NCBI GenBank assembly: GCA_945876095.1
Contig: CAMCMP010000030.1
Location: 1 to 37,329 of the forward strand
Direction of reading: 5' to 3'
DNA: 37,329 nt
Source: Chitinophaga pinensis
Lineage (GTDB): Bacteria > Bacteroidota > Bacteroidia > Chitinophagales > Chitinophagaceae
Part shown: one piece after another, positions 26,813-35,115 of the stretch
How positions within the stretch are numbered: the stretch's first letter is position 1
Layout of the letters: each line of letters begins with the position of its first letter
The notes under the pieces: model-generated
What the model saw: only the letters and a program-made list of their open reading frames with translations
Database searches by the model: none
Told to the model about the DNA's origin: nothing
Program-made: the position numbers and the translations under genes

Positions 26813-27526
26813 ATGGATACTCACTTACACCACCCTCACGAAGAAAGGCATTTAGAAAGTACTGATTTTTTAAGAGACATCGTAATTGGTATGAGCGATG
26901 GCCTTACCGTTCCGTTTGCACTAGCAGCTGGATTAAGCGGAGCTGTTACCGATAGTGGTATTATTGTCATTGCTGGCATCGCAGAAATCTGTGCGGGTAG
27001 CATAGCGATGGGACTGGGTGGATACCTTTCTGGGAAAACAGAAGAGGACCATTACAAAAGTGAAATTCAACGTGAATATGAAGAAGTTGAAAATCTTAGA
27101 GAAGTTGAAATTAAAGAGACCAAGGAATTTTTTGCTAACATCGGATTAAGTGAGAGACTTCAACAAGAAGCTACCGAAGAGATATCCAAAGACAAGGACA
27201 GATGGGTAGATTTTATGATGAAATATGAATTAGGCCTTGAAAAACCAGACCCAAAAAGAGCTAGCAAAAGTGCATTAAATATCGGTTTATCTTATGTGGT
27301 GGGAGGCATCATTCCACTGAGCCCCTACTTTTTTATTAAAAGCTCTGCTGAGGCATTGCAAGTGTCTGTAATAGCTACATTAATTTGCTTATTTGTTTTT
27401 GGATACATTAAAAGTAAAATGACTGGCATCAATCCATGGCTAGGTGCAATGCGGGTTACATTGATTGGTGCAATGGCTGCTGCTGCTGCTTTTGGAGTAG
27501 CAAAACTTTTTGAAGGCTATGCATAA
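26813..27526 (+). CDS. VIT1/CCC1 family iron/manganese transporter
   Basis: A 237-residue membrane protein of the VIT1/CCC1 family, which moves ferrous iron or manganese across membranes. The first helix has DIVIGMSDGLTVPFALAAGLSGA, the family signature, followed by the second helix with EICAGSIAMGLGGYLSGKTE. A cytoplasmic acidic helical stretch (about 80-130, rich in Glu) matches the metal-binding linker of VIT1. Three more helices follow (about 158-178, 184-202, 210-230). The His-rich N-terminus (HLHHPHEERH) could bind metal. It is convergent with a CDF transporter gene, with only 23 bases between their ends. Confidence 0.88.
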   Translation: MDTHLHHPHEERHLESTDFLRDIVIGMSDGLTVPFALAAGLSGAVTDSGIIVIAGIAEICAGSIAMGLGGYLSGKTEEDHYKSEIQREYEEVENLREVEIKETKEFFANIGLSERLQQEATEEISKDKDRWVDFMMKYELGLEKPDPKRASKSALNIGLSYVVGGIIPLSPYFFIKSSAEALQVSVIATLICLFVFGYIKSKMTGINPWLGAMRVTLIGAMAAAAAFGVAKLFEGYA

Positions 27527-27549
27527 ATTTCAATTTTCTATTTCGTTTA

Positions 27550-28533
27550 TTACAATCGATGATTGTTATCCATTGATATATTCTTAATGGTCCATTCAAT
27601 CTTTTTTTCAAAATTATGTTGGCGAACATCACAGATTTCTTTACTGCATAGTTTGCAACTAAAGTCACTACAACCATCGGAATGAACAAATAATTCCATG
27701 GAATCACCTAACTCTTTTTTTACAATATCTGACAAAGTATCAATCTCCAGATTAGCTTCATTTATATTTAAGTACCAAGGAATAGTCAAATGGCAATCAA
27801 TGTGAAGAGTGCCCCCATATTTTATAATTCTTAGATTGTGGAGGTCTATCCAATTCTCCTTTCGATTTTTGTTCAACATCACCACCATCTGATTGATGAG
27901 CGTTGCATCTGCCTCATCCATTATTCCAGAAACAGAACTACGGATTATTTTATATCCTGTAAACATGATGATGAAAGCAAACAAGATGGCTACTGCACTA
28001 TCAATCCACCATAATTTTAAAAAATACAATAATACCAAACCCATAATAATTCCAATGGTAGAATAAGTATCAGTCTGTAAATGTTTTCCACTAGCAATTA
28101 ATACGAGTGAATTATTTTTTTTACCAGTTGAAATACAAATATATCCTGCAGCATAATTAATAACTCCAGTAATAGCCACCAATAATATTCCAGTATCTAA
28201 TTTTTGAACTAGGTGAGGGTGAATTAAATTATTGAGTGCTTCATAAATTATAATAAAACCTGCAATGGTAATGAGGGTTCCTTCGACTGCTGCAGACAAA
28301 AATTCAGCCTTACCATGACCATATGGATGATCTTGATCTTTGGGTTTAGCACTTACATAAAGACTGTAAACACCAATCAGACCAGCAATGACATTTACGG
28401 TACTTTCCAATGCATCCGTCAATATGGCTATAGAACCTGTGAGATACCAGGCAATTACCTTTATTACAAAAAGTAGTATCCCAACACCAGTGATTATTTT
28501 TTGTAGCCGTAAATTTTGCTGAACAATTTGCAA
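27550..28533 (-). CDS. Cation diffusion facilitator (CDF) metal exporter
   Basis: A 327-residue CDF transporter that exports a divalent metal in exchange for protons. Six membrane helices span about 12-205. The transport site is D40 in helix 2 (DALESTVN; the fourth residue on, usually Asp, is Ser) with H151 and D155 in helix 5 (HLQTD). The DHPYGHGKAEF loop at 68-78 is typical. The cytoplasmic domain ends in an unusual Cys-rich tail with C288, C293, C296 and C301. The start is TTG at 28533: a stop codon lies four codons upstream and a -7 box 17 bases before. It is convergent with the VIT1-like transporter. Metal identity is not determined. Confidence 0.88.
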   Translation of the reverse strand: MQIVQQNLRLQKIITGVGILLFVIKVIAWYLTGSIAILTDALESTVNVIAGLIGVYSLYVSAKPKDQDHPYGHGKAEFLSAAVEGTLITIAGFIIIYEALNNLIHPHLVQKLDTGILLVAITGVINYAAGYICISTGKKNNSLVLIASGKHLQTDTYSTIGIIMGLVLLYFLKLWWIDSAVAILFAFIIMFTGYKIIRSSVSGIMDEADATLINQMVVMLNKNRKENWIDLHNLRIIKYGGTLHIDCHLTIPWYLNINEANLEIDTLSDIVKKELGDSMELFVHSDGCSDFSCKLCSKEICDVRQHNFEKKIEWTIKNISMDNNHRL

Positions 28534-28550
28534 AAGAGTAGTTTATGGAG

Positions 28551-28558
28551 CAAATATA
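28551..28558 (-). promoter_or_regulatory. Predicted -7 box for the CDF transporter
   Basis: The minus strand reads TATATTTG followed by CTCC, a full TAnnTTTG match. It ends 17 bases before the TTG start at 28533, supporting that start. No -33 TTG at the usual distance. Confidence 0.45.
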
Positions 28559-28733
28559 CTTTCATTAATGTCTGTTTACTATACAAAATTTTAAAATTGT
28601 CTCCTTAATCTAAAAGAATCTATTTACAGTTATTTTTCATTCCATAGCAACATCTTTGTATAAATTTTAATATTGAAAAAAAAACAATGATGATTCCCTT
28701 GAATTGCGATGTAATAAATGATAAGCCAATTCG

Positions 28734-28741
28734 TACATTTG
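28734..28741 (+). promoter_or_regulatory. Predicted -7 box for valS
   Basis: TACATTTG followed by CAG is a full TAnnTTTG match 32 bases before the valS ATG. A -33 TTG is not well placed. No T-box-like leader is visible. Confidence 0.5.
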
Positions 28742-28773
28742 CAGTAATTTAAAATTGAAACAATTGTTCAATA

Positions 28774-31422
28774 ATGGAACTTTCAAAGAATTATATACCC
28801 AACGAAGTAGAAGCCAACTGGTACGAACATTGGATTACCAAAGGATATTTTAATAGCTTTCCTGATCAAAGGGAACCTTATACTATCGTAATTCCTCCTC
28901 CCAATGTAACCGGAGTATTGCACATGGGCCATTGTCTAAATAATACGATTCAGGATATATTAATCCGCTATGCAAGAATGCACGGAAAAAATGCCTGTTG
29001 GGTACCAGGTACTGACCATGCCTCTATTGCTACTGAAGCAAAAGTGGTAGGTATGTTAAGAGAAAGAGGTATTACCAAATCATCTTTAAGTAGAGATGAA
29101 TTTTTAACTTATGCTTGGGAATGGAAAGAAAAATATGGTGGAATTATTTTACAGCAATTGAAAAAATTGGGCTGTAGCCTTGATTGGAATCGCACTTCAT
29201 TCACAATGGATGCAGATTATTATCAAAGCGTATTAAAGGTATTTGTAAACCTTTATGAAAAAGGACTCATTTACCGTGGTAAAAGGATGGTCAATTGGGA
29301 TCCCCAGAGCCAAACTGCATTGAGTGACGAAGAAGTTATATTCAAAGAAGTAGATTCTAAACTATTTTATGTTGTTTATAAGTTAGCCAATGATCCATCT
29401 AGTGATGGTATAACGGTGGCCACTACCCGACCAGAAACTATTTTGGGAGATATTGCCATCTGTGTAAATCCTAGCGATGAAAGATATCAACATCTCATAG
29501 GAAAAGAAGTGTTAGTACCTCTTATCAATCGAAAAATCCCCATCATTGCAGATGAATATGTAACGGCTGATTTTGGAACGGGCGCCCTAAAAGTAACTCC
29601 TGCACACGATAAAAATGATCACCTTCTTGGATTGAAACACCAACTTAAAGTAATCAATACATTAGACATAGAAGGCAAATTCACTACTGAAGATCTATTA
29701 GAAGAAAACCCTTCTGATCTAATTTTATCATATAAGGGGGTTGACCGTTTTACACTTAGAAAAAAAATTGTAGAAGATATCAATCAGCAAGGACTTATTG
29801 AAAAAATAGAAGCCTATAAAGGTCAGGTTGGAACTAGTGAAAGAACAGGTGCTGTAATTGAACATCGATTGTCATTGCAGTGGTTTATTGGTATGGAACA
29901 ATTTTTGAAAAAAAATCCTCAATCTCTTTCTGCTGTAATGGACGATACCATTCAGTTTCATCCTGCTAAGTCAAAAAACACCTACAGTCATTGGCTTAGT
30001 AATATTAAAGATTGGTGTATCAGTCGCCAACTTTGGTGGGGACAACGTATTCCAGCATGGTACGACGAAAAAGGAAATGTATATGTTGCAGAAAGCTTGG
30101 AGCAATTGCACCAACGTTATCCAGAAACCATCCACTTAGTTCTTACCCAAGATGAAGATGTATTGGATACTTGGTTCTCTTCTTGGCTTTGGCCCATGGA
30201 AGTTTTCAAAGGTATTAGTCACCCTGGCAACGAGGAGGCCTCTTATTATTACCCCTCCACTACCTTGGTTACAGGACAAGATATTATTTTCTTTTGGGTG
30301 GCAAGGATGATTATGGCAGGCTACGAATTTGAAAATAAACCTCCTTTCAAAGATGTTTACTTCACTGGAATGGTTAGGGATAAGCAAGGAAGAAAAATGA
30401 GTAAGCAATTAGGTAACTCTCCAGATTTACTAGCGCTCATTGATCAATATGGTGCAGATGCAGTACGATTTGGAATAATGGTTTCCTCTCCCGCTGGTAA
30501 CGACCTAATGTTTGATGAAGCTGCACTAGAGCAGGGTAGAAATTTTAATAATAAATTGTGGAATGCCCTCAAATTGATAAAAATGTGGGAATCAAGGGTA
30601 GGCAACACAGAAAATAATTCTCATTCCTTCGCTATTGATTGGTTTAACAATAGAATGAACCAAGTTAAATCAGAAGTAGATATTTTGTTAAAACAGTTCC
30701 GGCTAAGCGAAGCTTTAAAAACTATTTATTCTCTTATTTGGGATGATTTTTGTAGCTGGTATCTTGAATGGGTAAAGCCAGGTTTAGAACAACCAGTAGC
30801 ATCAGAAGTTTATCAACGTACCGTTTCATTTTTTGAGGAGATGATGAAATTGTTACATCCCTTTATGCCATTTATTACTGAAGAGATTTACCATCTTTTA
30901 AAAACACAAACGATTGATCTTTGTATTACACAAGCAAGTTCTTTTCAAGAACCTAATCAAAAAATATTAGAACAAGGAGGCTTGTTAAAAAATGTAATTT
31001 CCTCATTAAGGGATGCACGAAACAAAAACCAGTTAAAGCCAAAAGAAAGCATTGTATTACATATACAAACTATTTCACCTGAGACCTACCAAGGGATTGA
31101 AAATATTTTAAGTAAGCAAATAAACGCTTCCAATATTCATTTTTCAAATGATTCGGTTACTAATTCTATCGTTGTAGCTGTTGAAAAAGACAAGTTTTAC
31201 ATTGAGTCAGAAAAACAACTTGATAGTGCCACCTTAAAAGAAGATTTACTAAAAGATTTGCAACACCAACAGGGATTTTTATTGAGTGTACAAAAGAAAT
31301 TAAGCAACGAGCGTTTTGTTAATAACGCAAAGCCTGAGGTAATAGAGCTTGAAAGAAAAAAGCAGGCTGATGCGGAAGATAGAATTCGAACAATACAAGA
31401 AAGTTTAGCTGGACTTGGATAA
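28774..31422 (+). CDS. valS: Valyl-tRNA synthetase
   Basis: An 882-residue class I aminoacyl-tRNA synthetase that charges tRNA-Val. The HIGH motif appears as HMGH at 50-53 in PPPNVTGVLHMGHCLN, and the KMSKS loop as KMSKQ at 541-545 (GRKMSKQLGNSPD). The editing domain between them includes TTRPETILGDIAICVNP and the GTGALKVTPAHDKND loop that hydrolyses Thr-tRNA-Val. The anticodon-binding helical domain follows (WDDFCSWYLEWVKPG). The last 65 residues form the basic, charged coiled coil found in ValRS, ending in ERKKQADAEDRIRTIQESLAGLG. The length is normal for bacterial ValRS. No frameshift or missing block is seen. Confidence 0.97.
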   Translation: MELSKNYIPNEVEANWYEHWITKGYFNSFPDQREPYTIVIPPPNVTGVLHMGHCLNNTIQDILIRYARMHGKNACWVPGTDHASIATEAKVVGMLRERGITKSSLSRDEFLTYAWEWKEKYGGIILQQLKKLGCSLDWNRTSFTMDADYYQSVLKVFVNLYEKGLIYRGKRMVNWDPQSQTALSDEEVIFKEVDSKLFYVVYKLANDPSSDGITVATTRPETILGDIAICVNPSDERYQHLIGKEVLVPLINRKIPIIADEYVTADFGTGALKVTPAHDKNDHLLGLKHQLKVINTLDIEGKFTTEDLLEENPSDLILSYKGVDRFTLRKKIVEDINQQGLIEKIEAYKGQVGTSERTGAVIEHRLSLQWFIGMEQFLKKNPQSLSAVMDDTIQFHPAKSKNTYSHWLSNIKDWCISRQLWWGQRIPAWYDEKGNVYVAESLEQLHQRYPETIHLVLTQDEDVLDTWFSSWLWPMEVFKGISHPGNEEASYYYPSTTLVTGQDIIFFWVARMIMAGYEFENKPPFKDVYFTGMVRDKQGRKMSKQLGNSPDLLALIDQYGADAVRFGIMVSSPAGNDLMFDEAALEQGRNFNNKLWNALKLIKMWESRVGNTENNSHSFAIDWFNNRMNQVKSEVDILLKQFRLSEALKTIYSLIWDDFCSWYLEWVKPGLEQPVASEVYQRTVSFFEEMMKLLHPFMPFITEEIYHLLKTQTIDLCITQASSFQEPNQKILEQGGLLKNVISSLRDARNKNQLKPKESIVLHIQTISPETYQGIENILSKQINASNIHFSNDSVTNSIVVAVEKDKFYIESEKQLDSATLKEDLLKDLQHQQGFLLSVQKKLSNERFVNNAKPEVIELERKKQADAEDRIRTIQESLAGLG

Positions 31423-31518
31423 TTTTGTAAACATTTGACAGTCTAATACAAGTGCAAAAAAAATTTATATTTATTGATGAGTAGTGATTTTAGTTAAACA
31501 CATTAAAAATACATTCAA

Positions 31519-32007
31519 ATGCAAAGGAAATTTCTAATAATTTTTTGTGTAGGGATATTTTGCATTTTAAGTACTACTATTTTAACTGCCCAAAAAACTT
31601 CGCCTATAACAACTCCAATTCCACCACCCTTTAAGAGGCCGAATGTAAAAACCTATTGGGGTTCAACGGCAACTGGAACAATTGAATTGTCTGTAGAATC
31701 GGCATCTAAATTAATCAGCCAACCATTAAGAATTATTGATGATAAAAATGTAGGATATTTAATTTCTTCCTATCAATTTTCTTATAAAAGAATAGGAATA
31801 ACAGAAGATGAAGTAACTGGAAAAATTTCTCCACAAAGTGAAATAGTTGCCAATCGATTTTATATTTCCACACTGCCACTAGTTTGGCAAAATAATATTA
31901 AAGAAGGATTACAAAAAGGGGAAGAATTGTATTTCTTCGATATTGTTGTAATAAGTAGTTCAGGCTTTCGTTTTTTTGCACCTGATTTAAAAATCACTCT
32001 CCTTTAA
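31519..32007 (+). CDS. Small secreted protein with a GldM C-terminal-like domain
   Basis: A 162-residue protein with a signal peptide (about 1-24, ending ILTAQ). A short proline-rich linker (ITTPIPPPFKRP) leads to one beta-rich domain. The pattern SYQFSYKRIGITEDEVTGKI followed by GEELYFFDIVVISSSGFRFFAPDLKITL resembles the last Ig-like domain of the gliding/type IX secretion protein GldM, in which a similar GEELYFxDI strand occurs. I infer a distant relationship from these motifs only; no other gliding or T9SS gene lies in the window. It is followed after 11 bases by the GNAT gene and may be in one transcript with it. Confidence 0.6.
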   Translation: MQRKFLIIFCVGIFCILSTTILTAQKTSPITTPIPPPFKRPNVKTYWGSTATGTIELSVESASKLISQPLRIIDDKNVGYLISSYQFSYKRIGITEDEVTGKISPQSEIVANRFYISTLPLVWQNNIKEGLQKGEELYFFDIVVISSSGFRFFAPDLKITLL

Positions 32008-32018
32008 ATTTCATCCTG

Positions 32019-32519
32019 ATGGAAATTACAAAAGTTGGTATTGAATCAATTCCTTGCATTCAGCATATTGCCAAAATTACTTGGGCAATAGCCTATAAAG
32101 AAGTTATATCGAACGATCAGATTGATTATATGTTAGATAAAATGTATAGCTCCGAGTCAATAAAAAATCAAATTGAAGTTCAAGGACATCAATTTATTTT
32201 AGCCAATTTTGAAAACAAATCCGTAGGCTTTGCTTCTTTCAATATCAAACAATCCATTCCAGAAAAGATTGTTAAGCTCCACAAAATCTATATTGATCCA
32301 GATCAACAAGGAAAAGGAATTGGAAAATCAATGCTCCAATTTATAATGAATGAAATTTCTTTGAAAGGAGTAAACTATTTAGAACTCAATGTCAATCGAG
32401 AAAATAAAGCGATTGGCTTTTATAAAAAATTAGGATTTAATATCATAGCCGAAGAAGATATACCCATTGGTAATGGCTTTTTCATGAATGATTATGTAAT
32501 GCAAATCTCCTGTTTATAA
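32019..32519 (+). CDS. GNAT family N-acetyltransferase
   Basis: A 166-residue GCN5-related acetyltransferase, which moves acetyl from acetyl-CoA to an amine. The acetyl-CoA pyrophosphate loop is Q97-G-K-G-I-G102 in IDPDQQGKGIGKSML. The region LELNVNRENKAIGFYKKLGFNII is the usual motif B with the late tyrosine of GNATs. The N-terminal part (about 10-45, TWAIAYKEVISNDQIDYML) is typical of the group acting on small amines, polyamines or peptide N-termini. The substrate cannot be told from sequence. It begins 11 bases after the small secreted protein gene. Confidence 0.88.
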   Translation: MEITKVGIESIPCIQHIAKITWAIAYKEVISNDQIDYMLDKMYSSESIKNQIEVQGHQFILANFENKSVGFASFNIKQSIPEKIVKLHKIYIDPDQQGKGIGKSMLQFIMNEISLKGVNYLELNVNRENKAIGFYKKLGFNIIAEEDIPIGNGFFMNDYVMQISCL

Positions 32520-32592
32520 TTTTTACAAAACAGCCTATCGTGTTTGATTTGGTATATACCTACTTTGCAAAACACCTTTTAGTCTCTTTATT

Positions 32593-33108
32593 TTATTTCG
32601 CTGATACTGGAAAAACCAATTGATGGGTTTGTTTGATTATACCAATTACAAATACACTTTGTACATGGCCCATATTTTCAATTTGACTAAGCTTATTTAC
32701 ATGGAAATCATAATATGCATTCATATCTTCAGAGACTACTTTAAGCATAAAATCAAATTCACCTGATATATTATAACATTCTATTACTTCATGGAGAGAA
32801 TGAATTGTCTCAATAAACTTCACTCCTGCTTTTTTATTATGTTCTTTAAGTGATACATAACAGATTACCATCAATCCTTTTTTAACCTTGGTATGGTCTA
32901 ATAAAGTAGCGTATTGCTTAATTACACCAGAGGCCTCCATTCGCTTAATCCGTTCATGAATGGGTGTGGTGCTTAAGTGCATCTGATCAGATATTTCCTT
33001 AACAGTGATTCGAGCGTTTTTTTGAAGTAATTGAAGTATCTCCAAATCCTTGGTATCCAATACCAATTGTTCAATAGATGAATCCTCTTTTTTGATCGAC
33101 TTAGCCAT
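32593..33108 (-). CDS. Lrp/AsnC family transcriptional regulator
   Basis: A 171-residue feast/famine regulator. The helix-turn-helix lies at about 20-65 (LEILQLLQKNARITVKEISD, then LSTTPIHERIKRMEASGVI). The C-terminal RAM (ligand-binding) domain begins near 75 (GLMVICYVSL) and contains the ISGEFDFMLKVVSEDM segment, where amino acids bind in relatives. These proteins form octamers that bind DNA and sense amino acids. It is divergent from ahcY with 117 bases between the starts, so it may regulate ahcY, itself, or amino-acid genes elsewhere. The N-terminal 15 residues are charged and slightly longer than in E. coli Lrp. Confidence 0.92.
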   Translation of the reverse strand: MAKSIKKEDSSIEQLVLDTKDLEILQLLQKNARITVKEISDQMHLSTTPIHERIKRMEASGVIKQYATLLDHTKVKKGLMVICYVSLKEHNKKAGVKFIETIHSLHEVIECYNISGEFDFMLKVVSEDMNAYYDFHVNKLSQIENMGHVQSVFVIGIIKQTHQLVFPVSAK

Positions 33109-33198
33109 CTTTAAAAAGTGTTTTATCCTGTAAATTTATAAAATTATATACTTTATACCTAAATTTTCATAAATGAATAGAATATTATTCTACAATTG

Positions 33199-33206
33199 TA
33201 CTTTTG
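33199..33206 (+). promoter_or_regulatory. Predicted -7 box for ahcY
   Basis: TACTTTTG is a full TAnnTTTG match ending 19 bases before the ahcY ATG at 33226. It overlaps the upstream non-ATG extension of the reading frame, which supports the shorter start. The TTG at 33196 is too near to be a -33 element. Confidence 0.5.
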
Positions 33207-33225
33207 TAATTCAAATAAAAATTAT

Positions 33226-34551
33226 ATGTCAACAACAAAAAAATCAATCGATTTCAGTCTCAAAAACAAAGTAGCTGATATGAGCCTTGCAGAATGGGGC
33301 CGCAAAGAAATCCGTTTAGCAGAAGCCGAAATGCCCGGTCTAATGGCGTTAAGAGCTGAATACGGTCCATCTCAACCATTGAAAGGTGCACGTGTTGCAG
33401 GATGTCTTCACATGACCATTCAAACAGCTGTATTAATTGAAACCCTAGTTGCCCTAGGAGCTGAGGTTAAATGGAGTTCTTGTAATATATTTTCTACTCA
33501 AGATCAAGCTGCTGCTGCCATTGCTGCTGTAGGAATTGGAGTTTTTGCATGGAAGGGTCAAAGTCAAGAAGAAGCGGATTGGTGTATCGAGCAAACCTTA
33601 TTTTTTGGTGGAGCTGACCGTCCTTTAAATATGATTTTAGATGATGGAGGTGATTTAACCAATATGGTATTTGACGTATACCCTGAGCTAGTTTCATCTA
33701 TCAAAGGCTTATCTGAAGAAACTACTACCGGTGTTCACCGCTTGTATGAAAGAATGGAAAAAGGAACTTTACCTATTCCTGCTATCAACGTAAATGACTC
33801 TGTTACCAAATCTAAATTTGATAATAAATATGGTTGTAAGGAAAGTTTGGTAGATGCGATTCGCAGAGCTACTGACGTGATGATGGCTGGTAAAATAGCG
33901 GTAGTAGGTAGTTATGGTGATGTAGGCAAAGGTTCTGCAGCTTCTTTGCAAGGAGCAGGTTGCAGAGTAATTGTTACCGAAATAGATCCTATCTGTGCTT
34001 TACAAGCTGCAATGGACGGTTTTGAAGTTAAACCAATGATTGAGGCGGTAAAAGAAGCGGATATTGTTGTAACAGCATCTGGTTGTCGTGATCTAATTAC
34101 GGAAAAACATTTCCGTAATATGAAAGACAAAGCAATCGTTTGTAATATCGGACATTTTGATATTGAAATTGACATGGCTTGGCTAAATGCAAATTATGGT
34201 GATACTAAAAATACGATTAAACCGCAGGTGGACATGTATACCATTGATGGAAAAGATATCATCATTTTAGCAGAAGGTCGTTTGGTAAATCTTGGTTGTG
34301 CAACTGGTCACCCATCTTTTGTAATGAGTGCCTCTTTCACTAACCAAACTTTGGCCCAGCTTGAGTTATGGAATAATACCGATAAATACGAGAACAAAGT
34401 ATATGTATTACCTAAAGTATTAGATGAAAAAGTTGCTCGTTTACATTTGGCTAAAATCGGCGTTGTGTTGGATGAATTAAGTTCTACTCAAAGTGCTTAT
34501 TTAGGTATTTCAAAAGAAGGTCCTTTCAAGGCTGAGCATTATCGTTACTAA
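33226..34551 (+). CDS. ahcY: Adenosylhomocysteinase (SAH hydrolase)
   Basis: A 441-residue NAD-dependent enzyme that splits S-adenosylhomocysteine to homocysteine and adenosine, clearing the product of SAM-dependent methylation. Landmarks are [13 protein letters not shown] near the N-terminus, [21 protein letters not shown] (catalytic Lys/Asp and the GCRES-like loop), and the NAD-binding motif [11 protein letters not shown] at 228-238. [11 protein letters not shown] and the C-terminal EHYRY, whose Lys/Tyr tail completes the neighbouring NAD site, follow. I start at ATG 33226; the frame runs back to TTG 33196, but a promoter box overlaps that region. It is followed by a strong terminator. Divergent Lrp-type regulator upstream. 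Confidence 0.97.
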   Translation: MSTTKKSIDFSLKNKVADMSLAEWGRKEIRLAEAEMPGLMALRAEYGPSQPLKGARVAGCLHMTIQTAVLIETLVALGAEVKWSSCNIFSTQDQAAAAIAAVGIGVFAWKGQSQEEADWCIEQTLFFGGADRPLNMILDDGGDLTNMVFDVYPELVSSIKGLSEETTTGVHRLYERMEKGTLPIPAINVNDSVTKSKFDNKYGCKESLVDAIRRATDVMMAGKIAVVGSYGDVGKGSAASLQGAGCRVIVTEIDPICALQAAMDGFEVKPMIEAVKEADIVVTASGCRDLITEKHFRNMKDKAIVCNIGHFDIEIDMAWLNANYGDTKNTIKPQVDMYTIDGKDIIILAEGRLVNLGCATGHPSFVMSASFTNQTLAQLELWNNTDKYENKVYVLPKVLDEKVARLHLAKIGVVLDELSSTQSAYLGISKEGPFKAEHYRY

Positions 34552-34573
34552 TAATTCCTTTGAATTAAAATAT

Positions 34574-34606
34574 AACCCGCTTCTATTATGGAAGCGGGTT
34601 TTTTTT
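34574..34606 (+). terminator. Rho-independent terminator of ahcY
   Basis: A perfect 10-bp stem, AACCCGCTTC (34574-34583) with GAAGCGGGTT (34591-34600), and a seven-base loop are followed by a run of T to 34606. It lies 22 bases after the ahcY stop codon. Confidence 0.92.
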
Positions 34607-34722
34607 AGACATAAATTTATTTTTACTAACAGGATTACTAAAAAAATTTGGTCAACCATTACATTTCTTGCACCTTCGTCAATACAATATCAAAATTCTT
34701 TTACTAGTAAAAAAATAATGCC

Positions 34723-35061
34723 ATGAAAAGATATTTCCTCGCGCTTGACCTTGTAGATGATGCTGAAAAAATTGCAGAATATGAAAGATGGCATAAAGCT
34801 GGCAATTTAATGCCTGGTATTAAAGAAAGTATTCTAGGTGCAGGAATTTTACAAATGGAAATATACAGAACTGGTAATAGGCTTGTCATGACAATGGATA
34901 CAGATGACAGTTTCAGCTTTGAGAGAAAGGCAGCAATGGATCAGGCCAACCCTAGTGTGCAAGAATGGGAAAAACTAATGTGGAAATTCCAATCCCCTCT
35001 ACCCTGGGCCAAGGACGGTGAAAAATGGGTATTCATGGATAAAATTTTTCAACTCAGTTAA
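34723..35061 (+). CDS. L-rhamnose mutarotase family protein (L-fucose/L-rhamnose type)
   Basis: A 112-residue ferredoxin-like fold protein of the L-rhamnose mutarotase family (DUF718/RhaM). The family interconverts alpha and beta anomers of L-rhamnose; members in L-fucose oxidation loci are called type 2 L-fucose mutarotases. The catalytic histidine is H24 in EYERWHKAGNLMPGI, aligned to His22 of RhaM. A conserved C-terminal Trp-rich segment (EWEKLMWKFQSPLPWAKDGEKW) is present. There is no signal peptide. The next gene, a zinc-dependent dehydrogenase, begins 54 bases later on the same strand, consistent with a mutarotase feeding an oxidised-sugar route. The exact sugar is not known. Confidence 0.85.
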   Translation: MKRYFLALDLVDDAEKIAEYERWHKAGNLMPGIKESILGAGILQMEIYRTGNRLVMTMDTDDSFSFERKAAMDQANPSVQEWEKLMWKFQSPLPWAKDGEKWVFMDKIFQLS

Positions 35062-35115
35062 CGACTTATTTCGATTTGTAACTTTTATCATTTAACCAAT
35101 TGATCTAAGATTTTG

